A stretch of DNA of 64,000 bases from Balneolaceae bacterium (GTDB taxonomy: Bacteria; Bacteroidota; Rhodothermia; Balneolales; Balneolaceae), in contig JAFIES010000048.1 of NCBI GenBank assembly GCA_020832415.1, positions 80,197 to 144,196 on the forward strand, written 5' to 3'. Under the pieces are notes generated by a model that saw only the letters and a program-made list of their open reading frames with translations, was not told the DNA's origin and searched no databases. Every line of letters starts with the position of its first letter. Within the stretch, counting starts at the first letter, position 1. Positions 55,130-62,686 of this stretch are shown in pieces. Made by a program: the position numbers and the translations under genes.

Positions 55130-56389
55130 ATGCTAACAGCAAAAAAATGGTCTTTAATTGTTACAATTTTAATTTTCATACTGGCCATAGCCTGCAATAA
55201 CAGCGTAGTTGGCCCCGACGGCCCTTCCGGGGAGTTACCGCGTGATTTAACACCACAGGAGAAGCTGCTGATTGAAGCAGATCAGCAATTCAGCTACGAT
55301 ATTTTTAAAAGAACGGTAGCGTTCGATAGCGATGAAGAGAACCTGATGATCTCTCCCTTAAGTATCTCTATGGCCCTTGCGATGACACTGAACGGTGCGC
55401 AGGGCGATACATATGATGAAATGCGGGAAGCTCTTTATCTGAACGGACTGGAGACAGATGAGATTAACAGGGCTTTTCAGTCACTTACTGAGCTGCTTAC
55501 AACAGCCGATCGCAGTGTGACAATAAAAATTGCCAACTCCATCTGGCACAGAAACGGGCTGCCCGTCGAAGAGGAATTTCTTGACAGAATGAGGGAATTC
55601 TTTGATGCGCGCATTGAAGGCCTCGATTTCAGTGATCCTTCAGCACCCGATGTGATTAATGCATGGGTAAAAGAAAATACAGAAGGGTTGATTGAGGAAA
55701 TTGTTGAAGAGATTGAACCACACATTGTTATGTATCTCATCAATGCGCTCTATTTTAAGGGAGACTGGCTACGGCCGTTCGATACCGATGATACCCGAAG
55801 AGCAGAGTTCAAATTAGAAACCGGCGGAACCGTACAGACAGACATGATGCACCAGGAGGGTAAATTTGCGCTCTATTTCTCAGAGGATGTACAAATGGTT
55901 GAAATTCCTTATGGCGACAGCCTTTTTTCAATGACTGTTTTGATGCCGGCAGACGCTGATATGCCGATTAACCAATTTATTGATGAGCACATTACAGCCG
56001 GTAACCTTACATCATGGAGGGCAAATATGTCTGTGGATTCCAGGGATATTACGCTTCAGTTGCCAAAATTTGAATTTGAGTACGAAATCGAATACAACGA
56101 CATCCTGAAATCCATGGGAATTGTGAAGGCATTTAGTGAGTGGGAAGCCAATCTTAAAGGTATTGCCGATGTGTCACCACAAAATCTCTTCATTGACCAT
56201 GTTAAACACAAAACATTTATCCGGGTTGATGAGGAGGGGACAGAGGCAGCCGCTGTAACGAGTGTAGGTGTTGGTATTACCTCAATGCCGCCACAAATGA
56301 TTGTTGACAGGCCGTTTGTCTTTATCATCCATGAAAGAGAGAGCGGTACAAACTTGTTTATGGGTAAAGTGTCAAATCCGGCACTGTAA
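55130..56389 (+). CDS. Serpin family lipoprotein
   Basis: 419 aa from the ATG at 55130 (track GTG at 55121). A lipoprotein signal (IVTILIFILAIACNNS) tethers it to a membrane. The serpin fold runs to the end: ENLMISPLSISMALAMTLNG, MYLINALYFKGDWLRPFD, FIRVDEEGTEAAAVTS (hinge) and RPFVFIIHERESGTNLFMG. The reactive-centre loop aligns with alpha-1-antitrypsin without gaps; counted this way P1 is Thr and P1' Ser in GVGIT-SMPP, and the small-residue hinge fits an inhibitory serpin. Target is probably a protease met outside the cell. It lies between hisA and hisF on the opposite strand. Confidence 0.93.
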   Translation: MLTAKKWSLIVTILIFILAIACNNSVVGPDGPSGELPRDLTPQEKLLIEADQQFSYDIFKRTVAFDSDEENLMISPLSISMALAMTLNGAQGDTYDEMREALYLNGLETDEINRAFQSLTELLTTADRSVTIKIANSIWHRNGLPVEEEFLDRMREFFDARIEGLDFSDPSAPDVINAWVKENTEGLIEEIVEEIEPHIVMYLINALYFKGDWLRPFDTDDTRRAEFKLETGGTVQTDMMHQEGKFALYFSEDVQMVEIPYGDSLFSMTVLMPADADMPINQFIDEHITAGNLTSWRANMSVDSRDITLQLPKFEFEYEIEYNDILKSMGIVKAFSEWEANLKGIADVSPQNLFIDHVKHKTFIRVDEEGTEAAAVTSVGVGITSMPPQMIVDRPFVFIIHERESGTNLFMGKVSNPAL

Positions 56390-56404
56390 CCGGCCAGCCG
56401 GTCA

Positions 56405-57121
56405 CTATCTGTTCAGGTTCATCATCTCATCAAGGCGTATGTGTCCTTCGTAATACGCCTTGCCAACTACTACACCGTACATACCAATTGCATTTACGCG
56501 AACAAGATCATCAAGCTTTGACACGCCACCGGAAGCGATCCAGTTAACATCGGGAAAGCGATTTTGAAGGTCTTTGTACATCTCAAAGTTGGGTCCGCTC
56601 AGCATGCCATCCCGGGCAATATCCGTACTTAAAACTGTTTGAAGCCCGGCTTCAATCATAGGATTCAGAAAATCTTCTATCGGTTTATCTGATGTCTCCA
56701 GCCAGCCGCCAAAAGCGAGCTTTCCATCTTTCAGATCAAGACCGAGAATCATTTGATCGGGGTGATCACTGATTGCCTGCAACCAATCATCGGGCTTTTT
56801 CACAACCATGGATGAGCAGATGATACCGCTTAAGCCAGCATCAAGAAGAGTGTCAATATCTTCACGCGAACGCACTCCGCCACCTGTTTGCACCGATAGC
56901 CCAATCTCATTAATGATACTTTTTATGATGGGCAGGTTTTCAAACTTCCCGCTTTTTGCGCCATTCAGATCCACTACGTGAATATGGGAAAACCCGGCTG
57001 CTTTAAACTTCGCAGCTTCATCAAGAGCGTTGTGGTTGTAAACAGTTTTCTTTGAATAGTCACCTTTCTGCAGGCGCACAACCTGTCCGTCAAGCAGGTC
57101 GATGGCGGGTATTATTTTCAT
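56405..57121 (-). CDS. hisA: ProFAR isomerase
   Basis: 238 aa TIM barrel. It isomerises the PRFAR precursor in the fourth step of histidine synthesis. Motifs are IIPAIDLLDGQVVRLQKGDY with the catalytic Asp, VQTGGGVRSREDIDTLLDAG, and the second acidic residue in LSTDIARDGMLSGPNFE. It ends 16 bp from the serpin stop codon (convergent). 295 bp separate it from hisH and contain the TIR element. Confidence 0.95.
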   Translation of the reverse strand: MKIIPAIDLLDGQVVRLQKGDYSKKTVYNHNALDEAAKFKAAGFSHIHVVDLNGAKSGKFENLPIIKSIINEIGLSVQTGGGVRSREDIDTLLDAGLSGIICSSMVVKKPDDWLQAISDHPDQMILGLDLKDGKLAFGGWLETSDKPIEDFLNPMIEAGLQTVLSTDIARDGMLSGPNFEMYKDLQNRFPDVNWIASGGVSKLDDLVRVNAIGMYGVVVGKAYYEGHIRLDEMMNLNR

Positions 57122-57161
57122 CAGATTTGTAATTGAAGCCGGGGTTTAAACTCTAACAAAA

Positions 57162-57333
57162 CGTGAGTTCGATATAACATATAGAAAGAATCGTCAGTTA
57201 GAGCGCAGTCCCGACGTTTTTCAGGAGGGACGAAGTCGAAAACTCATATTTCGACTTCTCCCGATTGAACTGCATCGGGATGCGCTCAATATGACGGATT
57301 CAGTCATATTGTTCATTTTATATCGAACTCACG
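57162..57333. mobile_element. 172-bp MITE-like element with terminal inverted repeats
   Basis: CGTGAGTTCGATATA (57162-57176) and TATATCGAACTCACG (57319-57333) are perfect 15-bp terminal inverted repeats. TAACAAAA occurs on both sides (57154-57161 and 57335-57342), a possible 8-bp target duplication with one extra A on the right. Inside, GAAGTCGAAA/TTTCGACTTC is a perfect 10-bp stem, and GAGCGCAGTCCCGAC is repeated inverted as ATCGGGATGCGCTC, so the whole unit folds as a long hairpin. No ORF is present, so any movement needs a transposase in trans. Located in the hisA-hisH gap. Confidence 0.7.
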
Positions 57334-57416
57334 ATAACAAAAGTACAAAAACGATCAGCTAATAACTGATGAAAATAAAAAAAAGAAGCAAAGCGTACAT
57401 TAACAGAACGTAGCTT

Positions 57417-58040
57417 TCAAACAGTGCCTGAAGCCTTTTTCTCGCTTTCTTGGTAGACAAGATTCAGAAAATTCTGAAGAAGCAGTGAGCCAACCTGACC
57501 CGATTTTTCGGGATGAAACTGCACGCCCATAAAGTTGTCTTTGGCAACAACGGCTGCAAAATCCTTAATATAATTGCAGGATGCGAGTGTAAATTCGTTT
57601 GTAGGCGCATAGTAGCCATGCACGTAGTACAAAAACTGCTTGTTACCAATGCCGGTTATCAGGGGATGGTCTATAAGAGGATTGAATTGGTTCCAGCCCA
57701 TATGGGGAACTTTAGCCTGTGAAGAGTCAAACTTTTTAAGCCTTCCGGGAATAATTCCAAGTGTTTTACAATCGCCCTCTTCTGATGACTCAAACAGTAA
57801 CTGCATTCCAAGGCAGATACCCAAGACAGGTTTTTTGGTGTTTTTGATCCAAACATCAAGATCTTTTGCACGCAGATCATCCATCGCAGCGGCAGCGTGC
57901 CCCACACCGGGAAAAATAATAGCATCTGCTTTATCCAGCTCTTCAGAGTTGTTGGATACAAAATACTCTGCACCAAGCCTTGCCAGTGCATTTTCAACAG
58001 ATGCCAGATTTCCGGCTTTATATTTAATAATTCCTATCAT
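57417..58040 (-). CDS. hisH: Imidazole glycerol phosphate synthase, glutaminase subunit
   Basis: 207 aa from the ATG at 58040 (MIGIIKYKAGNLASVENAL); the track start at 58094 adds 18 unlikely residues. It supplies ammonia to HisF. The catalytic Cys is in LGICLGMQLLFESSEEG and the His-Glu pair in FMGVQFHPEKSGQVG; oxyanion region is IFPGVGHAA. 168 bp separate it from hisB and hold an inverted repeat and a small tandem repeat. Confidence 0.95.
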   Translation of the reverse strand: MIGIIKYKAGNLASVENALARLGAEYFVSNNSEELDKADAIIFPGVGHAAAAMDDLRAKDLDVWIKNTKKPVLGICLGMQLLFESSEEGDCKTLGIIPGRLKKFDSSQAKVPHMGWNQFNPLIDHPLITGIGNKQFLYYVHGYYAPTNEFTLASCNYIKDFAAVVAKDNFMGVQFHPEKSGQVGSLLLQNFLNLVYQESEKKASGTV

Positions 58041-58090
58041 TGTTGTATTTAGTGAAAGGTGAGAAGGCAAACGTGAAAAGTTACCCAATG

Positions 58091-58161
58091 TCATTCTGAA
58101 TCTGATTCATAATTCCCCAACCGATTTGTTGTCAAGAGATTTTTCTATGTATTCAGAATGA
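58091..58161. repeat. Inverted repeat element in the hisB-hisH gap
   Basis: TCATTCTGAAT (58091-58101) and ATTCAGAATGA (58151-58161) are perfect 11-bp inverted repeats 49 bp apart. TCATTCTGA-type words are typical of dispersed intergenic repeats in Bacteroidota genomes. Confidence 0.5.
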
Positions 58162-58179
58162 TCGAGTCAACTACTTTTT

Positions 58180-58205
58180 CTTTTGCCTTTTGCCTTTTGC
58201 CTTTT
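58180..58205. repeat. 7-bp tandem repeat (CTTTTGC)
   Basis: CTTTTGC is repeated three times with a partial fourth copy, 4-29 bp before the hisB stop region. A simple microsatellite; no function claimed. Confidence 0.7.
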
Positions 58206-58208
58206 CAC

Positions 58209-59087
58209 TCAAATTGTTCCTTTTGTTGAGGGGAGAATGCCCATAATTCGTTCATTTCGGCTGATTGAAAATCGTAATGCTTTCGCAAAACCTTTGAACA
58301 CAGCTTCTATAACATGATGTTCATTTTTTCCATCCGCTTTAACATGCAACGTAGCTTTGGCGTTCATTGCTAATGTATAAAAAAAGTGTTCGAGCATTTC
58401 GGTTGGGAAATCTCCCACATATTCCCGTTTAAGAGGTACATCCCAGACAAGGTAGGGTCGGTCGGAAAGGTCGATAGCAACCGTGGCTTGCGCCTCATCC
58501 ATGGGGAGAACAAATCCGTATCGCTGGATTCCGGCTTTATTATCAGATATTGCCTGCCGAATGGCCTGGCCGAGCGCAATTGCAGTATCCTCAATGGTAT
58601 GGTGCTCATCCACTTCCAAATCACCAATACAGGTCAGAACTATGTCTATAAGGCCATGCCGTGCAATTTGATCGAGCATGTGATCGAAGAAATGTATCCC
58701 GGTTTTGATGGTACTTTTACCGGTTCCATCAAGGTTGATGGAAATATCAATTTTCGTCTCCTTGGTATCACGTTTGATTGACGCTTTTCGAACAGGGAAT
58801 AAAATATTTTGAGCAAGCTCTTTCCATGAGTTACCAGATGCAAGCAGGTTCCCCTCAGAAACAAACGAGTAGTCTCCGTTTTTTTGAATGATCGCTTCCT
58901 CTTTGCCATCGGTGCTAATGATACCCTCATTTTCGAGTAGATTTTTCTGCTCGGGTGATAGCGCTGAAACATCAAATTTCAGTTTGTAATTGTGCCGAAT
59001 CAGATAGCCCATGCCAAAAAGAGCAGTTGGGGGGAGCAAGTTTGGATTTTCACTATTAAGTGCGCTCTGTTCGATTAAAATTATCAT
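58209..59087 (-). CDS. hisB: Imidazoleglycerol-phosphate dehydratase with degenerate HAD remnant
   Basis: 292 aa. Residues ~98-292 are a complete IGP dehydratase with both metal-His clusters (HFFDHMLDQIARHG, DEHHTIEDTAIALG and EHHVIEAVFKGFAKAL). The first ~97 residues align loosely with the shortened ends of the histidinol-phosphatase domain of bifunctional HisB: IEQSALN sits where IDRDGTL should be, and SWKELAQNILFPVRKASIKR before DTKETKIDI matches the interdomain linker. The catalytic Asp motif and the middle of the HAD domain are gone, so phosphatase activity is very unlikely. It overlaps the hisC stop by 4 bp. Confidence 0.9.
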   Translation of the reverse strand: MIILIEQSALNSENPNLLPPTALFGMGYLIRHNYKLKFDVSALSPEQKNLLENEGIISTDGKEEAIIQKNGDYSFVSEGNLLASGNSWKELAQNILFPVRKASIKRDTKETKIDISINLDGTGKSTIKTGIHFFDHMLDQIARHGLIDIVLTCIGDLEVDEHHTIEDTAIALGQAIRQAISDNKAGIQRYGFVLPMDEAQATVAIDLSDRPYLVWDVPLKREYVGDFPTEMLEHFFYTLAMNAKATLHVKADGKNEHHVIEAVFKGFAKALRFSISRNERIMGILPSTKGTI

Positions 59088-60142
59088 GCAAGAACCTCTT
59101 TTAGGGTTTTTAAAAATCGGATGTTTTCATCGGGCATGCCAATGGTTACGCGAAGGCAGTTTTCGCAGAGAGGCTCGTTGCCACGATAGCGAACAATGAT
59201 GCCTTTTTCTGCAAGCTTTCTATACACTTCCTCTGCATTTTTGATTTTAAAAAGCAGAAAGTTTGAATCGGATGGATATACTTTTTCAACATCTTCTGCA
59301 TGCCTTAGCTGCTCAGCAACATATTGCCGATCTTCTCTGATTTTATTCAGGTTGAATTTCATAAGATCCATAGCATCAAATGCCTGTAAGGCAACATCTG
59401 CAGTAAGCTTGTTGATATTATACGGAGCTTTAACCTTCAGCATATATTGAATGATCTCCGGGTTGGCAATGGCTATCCCTAACCGGATGCCGGCCAGGCC
59501 GAATGATTTTGAGAACGTTTGAAGCACAACAAGATTGGGATATTGCTGAACCAATGCAGCCATCGACTCCTGCCTGCTAAAATCGATGTAGGCTTCATCT
59601 ACTACAACGATTCCGGGAAATGCAGCGATCAGCTTAAGCATATCGGTGCGCTTTAGATCGTTGGATGTCGGATTGTTTGGAGAACAGAGGAAAAGCAATT
59701 TTACAGATTCATCAGCAGCGGCCAGTACATCTTCGGTTCGAAGCTGAAATTTCTCATCGAGTAAAACTTCCTTCACCTTCACATCATTTATGGATGCAGA
59801 AACTTTGTACATGCCATATGTTGGCGGGGTGGTGATGACAGAATCACTTCCCGGATTGCAGAAAATTCTCATCAGCAAATCAATCGGCTCATCACTGCCA
59901 ACACCAAGGAATATGTTTTCAAAATCCACACCACGCCAGGCTGCAATCTTTTTACGAAGCTCATTTTGCACAGGGCTTGGATATCTGTGCAGATGGAGAG
60001 AATTTCTAACCGGAGCCCCGAGGCTGTTTTCATTCGCATCGAGAAGAAGTCCCGAGTCGAAATCATCGCGCGCGCTTCGGTACGGTTTTAATTTTCGGAT
60101 ATTTTCCCGGACAAGGGATTCAATATTGATGGATTTGGGCAT
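59084..60142 (-). CDS. hisC: Histidinol-phosphate aminotransferase
   Basis: 352 aa fold type I PLP aminotransferase. It starts with VRENIRKLKPYRSARDD and has LLDANENSLGAPV (substrate phosphate contact), FLGVGSDEPIDLLMRIFC, FLCSPNNPTSND and the PLP lysine in LQTFSKSFGLAGIRLGIA. It precedes hisB in transcription order and overlaps it by 4 bp. 63 bp from hisD. Confidence 0.95.
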   Translation of the reverse strand: MPKSINIESLVRENIRKLKPYRSARDDFDSGLLLDANENSLGAPVRNSLHLHRYPSPVQNELRKKIAAWRGVDFENIFLGVGSDEPIDLLMRIFCNPGSDSVITTPPTYGMYKVSASINDVKVKEVLLDEKFQLRTEDVLAAADESVKLLFLCSPNNPTSNDLKRTDMLKLIAAFPGIVVVDEAYIDFSRQESMAALVQQYPNLVVLQTFSKSFGLAGIRLGIAIANPEIIQYMLKVKAPYNINKLTADVALQAFDAMDLMKFNLNKIREDRQYVAEQLRHAEDVEKVYPSDSNFLLFKIKNAEEVYRKLAEKGIIVRYRGNEPLCENCLRVTIGMPDENIRFLKTLKEVLA

Positions 60143-60186
60143 TAGATAAATCGTTTAAATAATTCAGGTAATTAATACCAAGTTCT

Positions 60187-60206
60187 ACCCCTTTTCAATG
60201 AGGGGT
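60187..60206. repeat. ACCCCT/AGGGGT hairpin in the hisC-hisD gap
   Basis: A 6-bp perfect stem with an 8-nt loop (TTTCAATG) touching the hisD stop codon. Its composition resembles the CCCCTC palindromes at 35152 and 37011. Confidence 0.4.
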
Positions 60207-61504
60207 TATTCTTCAGCTGCATGTAACTTTTTCAACCTAACACTAACTGCATTCTTGTGGGCATCCAGCCCTTCAATTTCAGCGAGTGTTTCAACGGTTG
60301 GGCCTAAATTTTTGAGACCCGTTTTACTGATTTTTTGCATGGTAATATATTTCTGAAAACTTTGCAGTGAAACCCCGCTGTACATTCGTGCATAGCCATA
60401 TGTTGGCAGTGTATGGTTGGTTCCTGAAGCGTAATCTCCCATGCTTTCAGGTGTCCATTGGCCAATAAAAACAGACCCGGCATTTTCAACATGCTCAGCA
60501 AGTTTGTCAGCATTTTTTGTATTGATAATGAGATGCTCAGGCGCGTATCTGTTCGAAAATTCCATTGCTTCACCGGTGGATTGAACCACTACTGTAAAGC
60601 TGTTTTTCAGGGCATCTTTCGCGAACTCTTTTCTCGGTAGTTTTTCAAGCTGAATTTCAACAGCCGAATTGATTGCATCGAAATCTGCTTTTTTTGTGAT
60701 TACCAAAACCACCTGGCTATCCGATCCATGTTCTGCCTGGGATAGCAAATCGGCTGCGATAAAGTCTGGATCTGCGGTTTCATCAGCAATAACCAAAACT
60801 TCAGACGGGCCTGCGGGCATATCAATCGAAACCATCGCTTCACTATTTTGGAGGATCATTTTCGCGGCCGTTACATATTGGTTTCCCGGGCCAAAGAGTT
60901 TATCAACCTTTGGGATTGATTCTGTTCCAAATGCCATGCCCGCTATAGCTTGCGCACCTCCCGCTTTTACAACCGCGGCGGCACCAATTTTTTGCGCAAT
61001 GTAGAGTATTGATTCGGGGATATTTCCGGAACTGTCGGGCGGAGTTGCAATCACGATGGTTTTGCAGCCAGCAACAAGTGCCGGCACTCCAAGCATCATG
61101 GTGGTAGAGGGCAGGGGTGCTGTCCCTCCGGGAATGTAGAGGCCAACCCGTTCTATCGGTTTGGCTACCCTATGGCAAATAACGCCCTTCATCGTCTGTA
61201 CCCTTAAATCGGCCGAAAACTGCTCCCTGTGAAACTTGAATATGTTGCTTAATGCCCGGTCAATAGCATCTTTAATTTTTGGCGATAATGTAACCGATAC
61301 AGCAGAAGGGTCTATTGTAAGCGGATCCGGATCAATTCCGTCAAATTTCTTCGTGTATTTCCGGATTGCAGAATCGCCGTTTTTTTCCACATCATCCAGA
61401 ATTGGCTGAACCTGGCCAAACACTGCAGAAAAGTCCATTTTAGGACGTTTGATCAAATCATCAATTTGCGATGGTGTGAGAGATGAGTAGTTGTATATTT
61501 TCAT
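60206..61504 (-). CDS. hisD: Histidinol dehydrogenase
   Basis: 432 aa from [17 protein letters not shown] (61504); the track start is 7 codons earlier. It oxidises histidinol to histidine in two NAD-linked steps using Zn2+. Landmarks: [50 protein letters not shown], the zinc and catalytic region [12 protein letters not shown] and the catalytic His/Glu in APEHLII. 24 bp from hisG. Confidence 0.95.
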   Translation of the reverse strand: MKIYNYSSLTPSQIDDLIKRPKMDFSAVFGQVQPILDDVEKNGDSAIRKYTKKFDGIDPDPLTIDPSAVSVTLSPKIKDAIDRALSNIFKFHREQFSADLRVQTMKGVICHRVAKPIERVGLYIPGGTAPLPSTTMMLGVPALVAGCKTIVIATPPDSSGNIPESILYIAQKIGAAAVVKAGGAQAIAGMAFGTESIPKVDKLFGPGNQYVTAAKMILQNSEAMVSIDMPAGPSEVLVIADETADPDFIAADLLSQAEHGSDSQVVLVITKKADFDAINSAVEIQLEKLPRKEFAKDALKNSFTVVVQSTGEAMEFSNRYAPEHLIINTKNADKLAEHVENAGSVFIGQWTPESMGDYASGTNHTLPTYGYARMYSGVSLQSFQKYITMQKISKTGLKNLGPTVETLAEIEGLDAHKNAVSVRLKKLHAAEE

Positions 61505-61528
61505 TTTTGGCAGACTAATCCTCAAATA

Positions 61529-62407
61529 TTAAACAATCATCGATTCAATTGGCAGCATCACAATACCTGTGGCACCGGCTTCTTTTAACTGCTCCATCAC
61601 ATCCCAAAAAGTAGACAGGGGTATAACTGTATGGATTGCAACCATGCCGTTATCGGCCAGAGGCATAACAGTAGGACTCTTAAGTGATGGAATAATCGAT
61701 TTGATTTTAGGAACCGACTCCTGCGGGGCGTTCATCATGATATAGCGGCTTTCCGCAGCTTTTTTGTACCCTTCTATTCGCTGTAAAATCTTTTCAATTA
61801 AGTGCTTTTTACCATCTGAAAGAGGTTTGTTGGTTTGAATGAGCTGTGTTTCTGAATCGAAAATTGTTTCAATTTCCTGGAGCCCGTTTGCTTTCAATGT
61901 GCCTCCTGTTGAAACGAGATCGGTAATGGCATCGGCAATCTCAAGGCGTGGAGCTATTTCTACTGAACCCGAAAGTGTGATGATATCAACATCAATATTT
62001 TTTGAACTGAAATACTTTCGCGTTAATACCGGATAACTTGTAGCGATTTTTTTCCCGGCAAAATCTTCAGCTGTACGGATATCACCATTTTTTGGAACAG
62101 CAATTGAGAGCCGGCAAACGCCATAACCAAGTCCGCGAAGTACGGTAACATCTGCTTCATCTTCGGCAACGGTGTTTGCGCCAACAAACCCGAGATCGCA
62201 AACACCATCTTCTACATATTCAGGAATATCATCATCACGGATGAGGAGAAGTTCTACATCAAAATTCAGGCATTTGATGAGCAGACTTCGTTTGTAATCG
62301 TCAAATTTCAGCCCGATTCCATCGAGCAGGTTTAATGTTTTGTCGGTAAGGCGTCCGCTTTTTTGTACGGCGATTCGCAGCGAAGTGGTTGAATCGAGAG
62401 TTCTCAT
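61529..62407 (-). CDS. hisG: ATP phosphoribosyltransferase, long form
   Basis: 292 aa HisG-L, the long hexameric type that does not need HisZ. It performs the first, controlled step of histidine synthesis. RIAVQKSGRLTDKTLNLLDG and DLGFVGANTV mark the catalytic lobes; VSTGGTLKANGLQEIETIFD is the PRPP loop; the last ~75 residues form the regulatory ACT-like HisG_C domain (PTVMPLADNGMVAIHTVIPL), so histidine feedback is expected. First enzyme gene of the operon, preceded by the His-rich leader ORF. Confidence 0.95.
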   Translation of the reverse strand: MRTLDSTTSLRIAVQKSGRLTDKTLNLLDGIGLKFDDYKRSLLIKCLNFDVELLLIRDDDIPEYVEDGVCDLGFVGANTVAEDEADVTVLRGLGYGVCRLSIAVPKNGDIRTAEDFAGKKIATSYPVLTRKYFSSKNIDVDIITLSGSVEIAPRLEIADAITDLVSTGGTLKANGLQEIETIFDSETQLIQTNKPLSDGKKHLIEKILQRIEGYKKAAESRYIMMNAPQESVPKIKSIIPSLKSPTVMPLADNGMVAIHTVIPLSTFWDVMEQLKEAGATGIVMLPIESMIV

Positions 62408-62453
62408 AATAATAATAAAATTAGGTTGTTAGAAAAATTTCAGACGGGGATAA

Positions 62454-62510
62454 ATGGCAGGTGCAAGAGCAGAGATTAATGCACAAAATGGCCATGACTG
62501 CTGTGATGGC
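62454..62510 (-). promoter_or_regulatory. Alternating complementary segments in the his leader RNA
   Basis: In minus-strand RNA order, GCCAT (62506-62510), ATGGC (62491-62495) and GCCAT (62454-62458) can pair 1:2 or 2:3. The 2:3 form is strengthened by GTGCA (62480-62484) with TGCAC (62461-62465). A ribosome stalled in the His codons would cover segment 1 and favour 2:3. No clear GC-rich stem with a U-tract follows, so which fold blocks hisG is unknown. Confidence 0.4.
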
Positions 62511-62550
62511 AGTGAAAATGATGAGCGGTATGGATAATTCTCAATATCAC
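62476..62550 (-). CDS. hisL: His-rich leader peptide of the histidine operon
   Basis: A 24-codon ORF too short for the track. From GTG at 62550 it ends in HTAHHFHCHHSSHGHFVH, with nine His codons among the last eighteen, then TAA at 62476. It lies 68 nt upstream of the hisG ATG and behind its own promoter-like box. Density of His codons directly ahead of a his operon is the defining mark of leader-peptide attenuation as in enteric hisL; the sequence itself is not homologous to it. TTG at 62544 is an alternative start; an in-frame TAA lies just upstream of the GTG. No Shine-Dalgarno site is seen. Confidence 0.8.
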   Translation of the reverse strand: MILRIIHTAHHFHCHHSSHGHFVH

Positions 62551-62554
62551 GTAA

Positions 62555-62586
62555 CAAAGTTATGAATTCAGTTTAGTAAAAACCAA
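62555..62586 (-). promoter_or_regulatory. Bacteroidota-type promoter of the his operon
   Basis: Minus strand: TTG (62584-62586), 21 bp spacer, then TAACTTTG (62555-62562), an exact match to the TAnnTTTG -7 consensus. Transcription would start about at the leader GTG. It lies just behind the terminator of the upstream DUF4382 gene, where a promoter is needed. Confidence 0.6.
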
Positions 62587-62624
62587 TGGAATCTAAGAAA
62601 GGCAATCCTGAAGAAAATAATTCC

Positions 62625-62658
62625 AAAAAAAAGCCGGCACTGTAAACAGTACCGGCTT
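62625..62658 (-). terminator. Rho-independent terminator of the DUF4382 gene
   Basis: Minus strand: AAGCCGGTACTGTTTACAGT then GCCGGCTTTTTTTT. GCCGG/CCGGC and ACTG/CAGT form a strong stem, with a U-tract of eight. Confidence 0.9.
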
Positions 62659-62686
62659 AAATAGCGTAATAAAAATTGCAGAGACT

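Noticed and set aside
55121-56389. Serpin as part of histidine metabolism
   Set aside because: Opposite strand, secreted lipoprotein, no mechanistic link; position looks incidental.
58790-59087. Functional bifunctional HisB
   Set aside because: The HAD nucleophile motif and much of the domain are absent.
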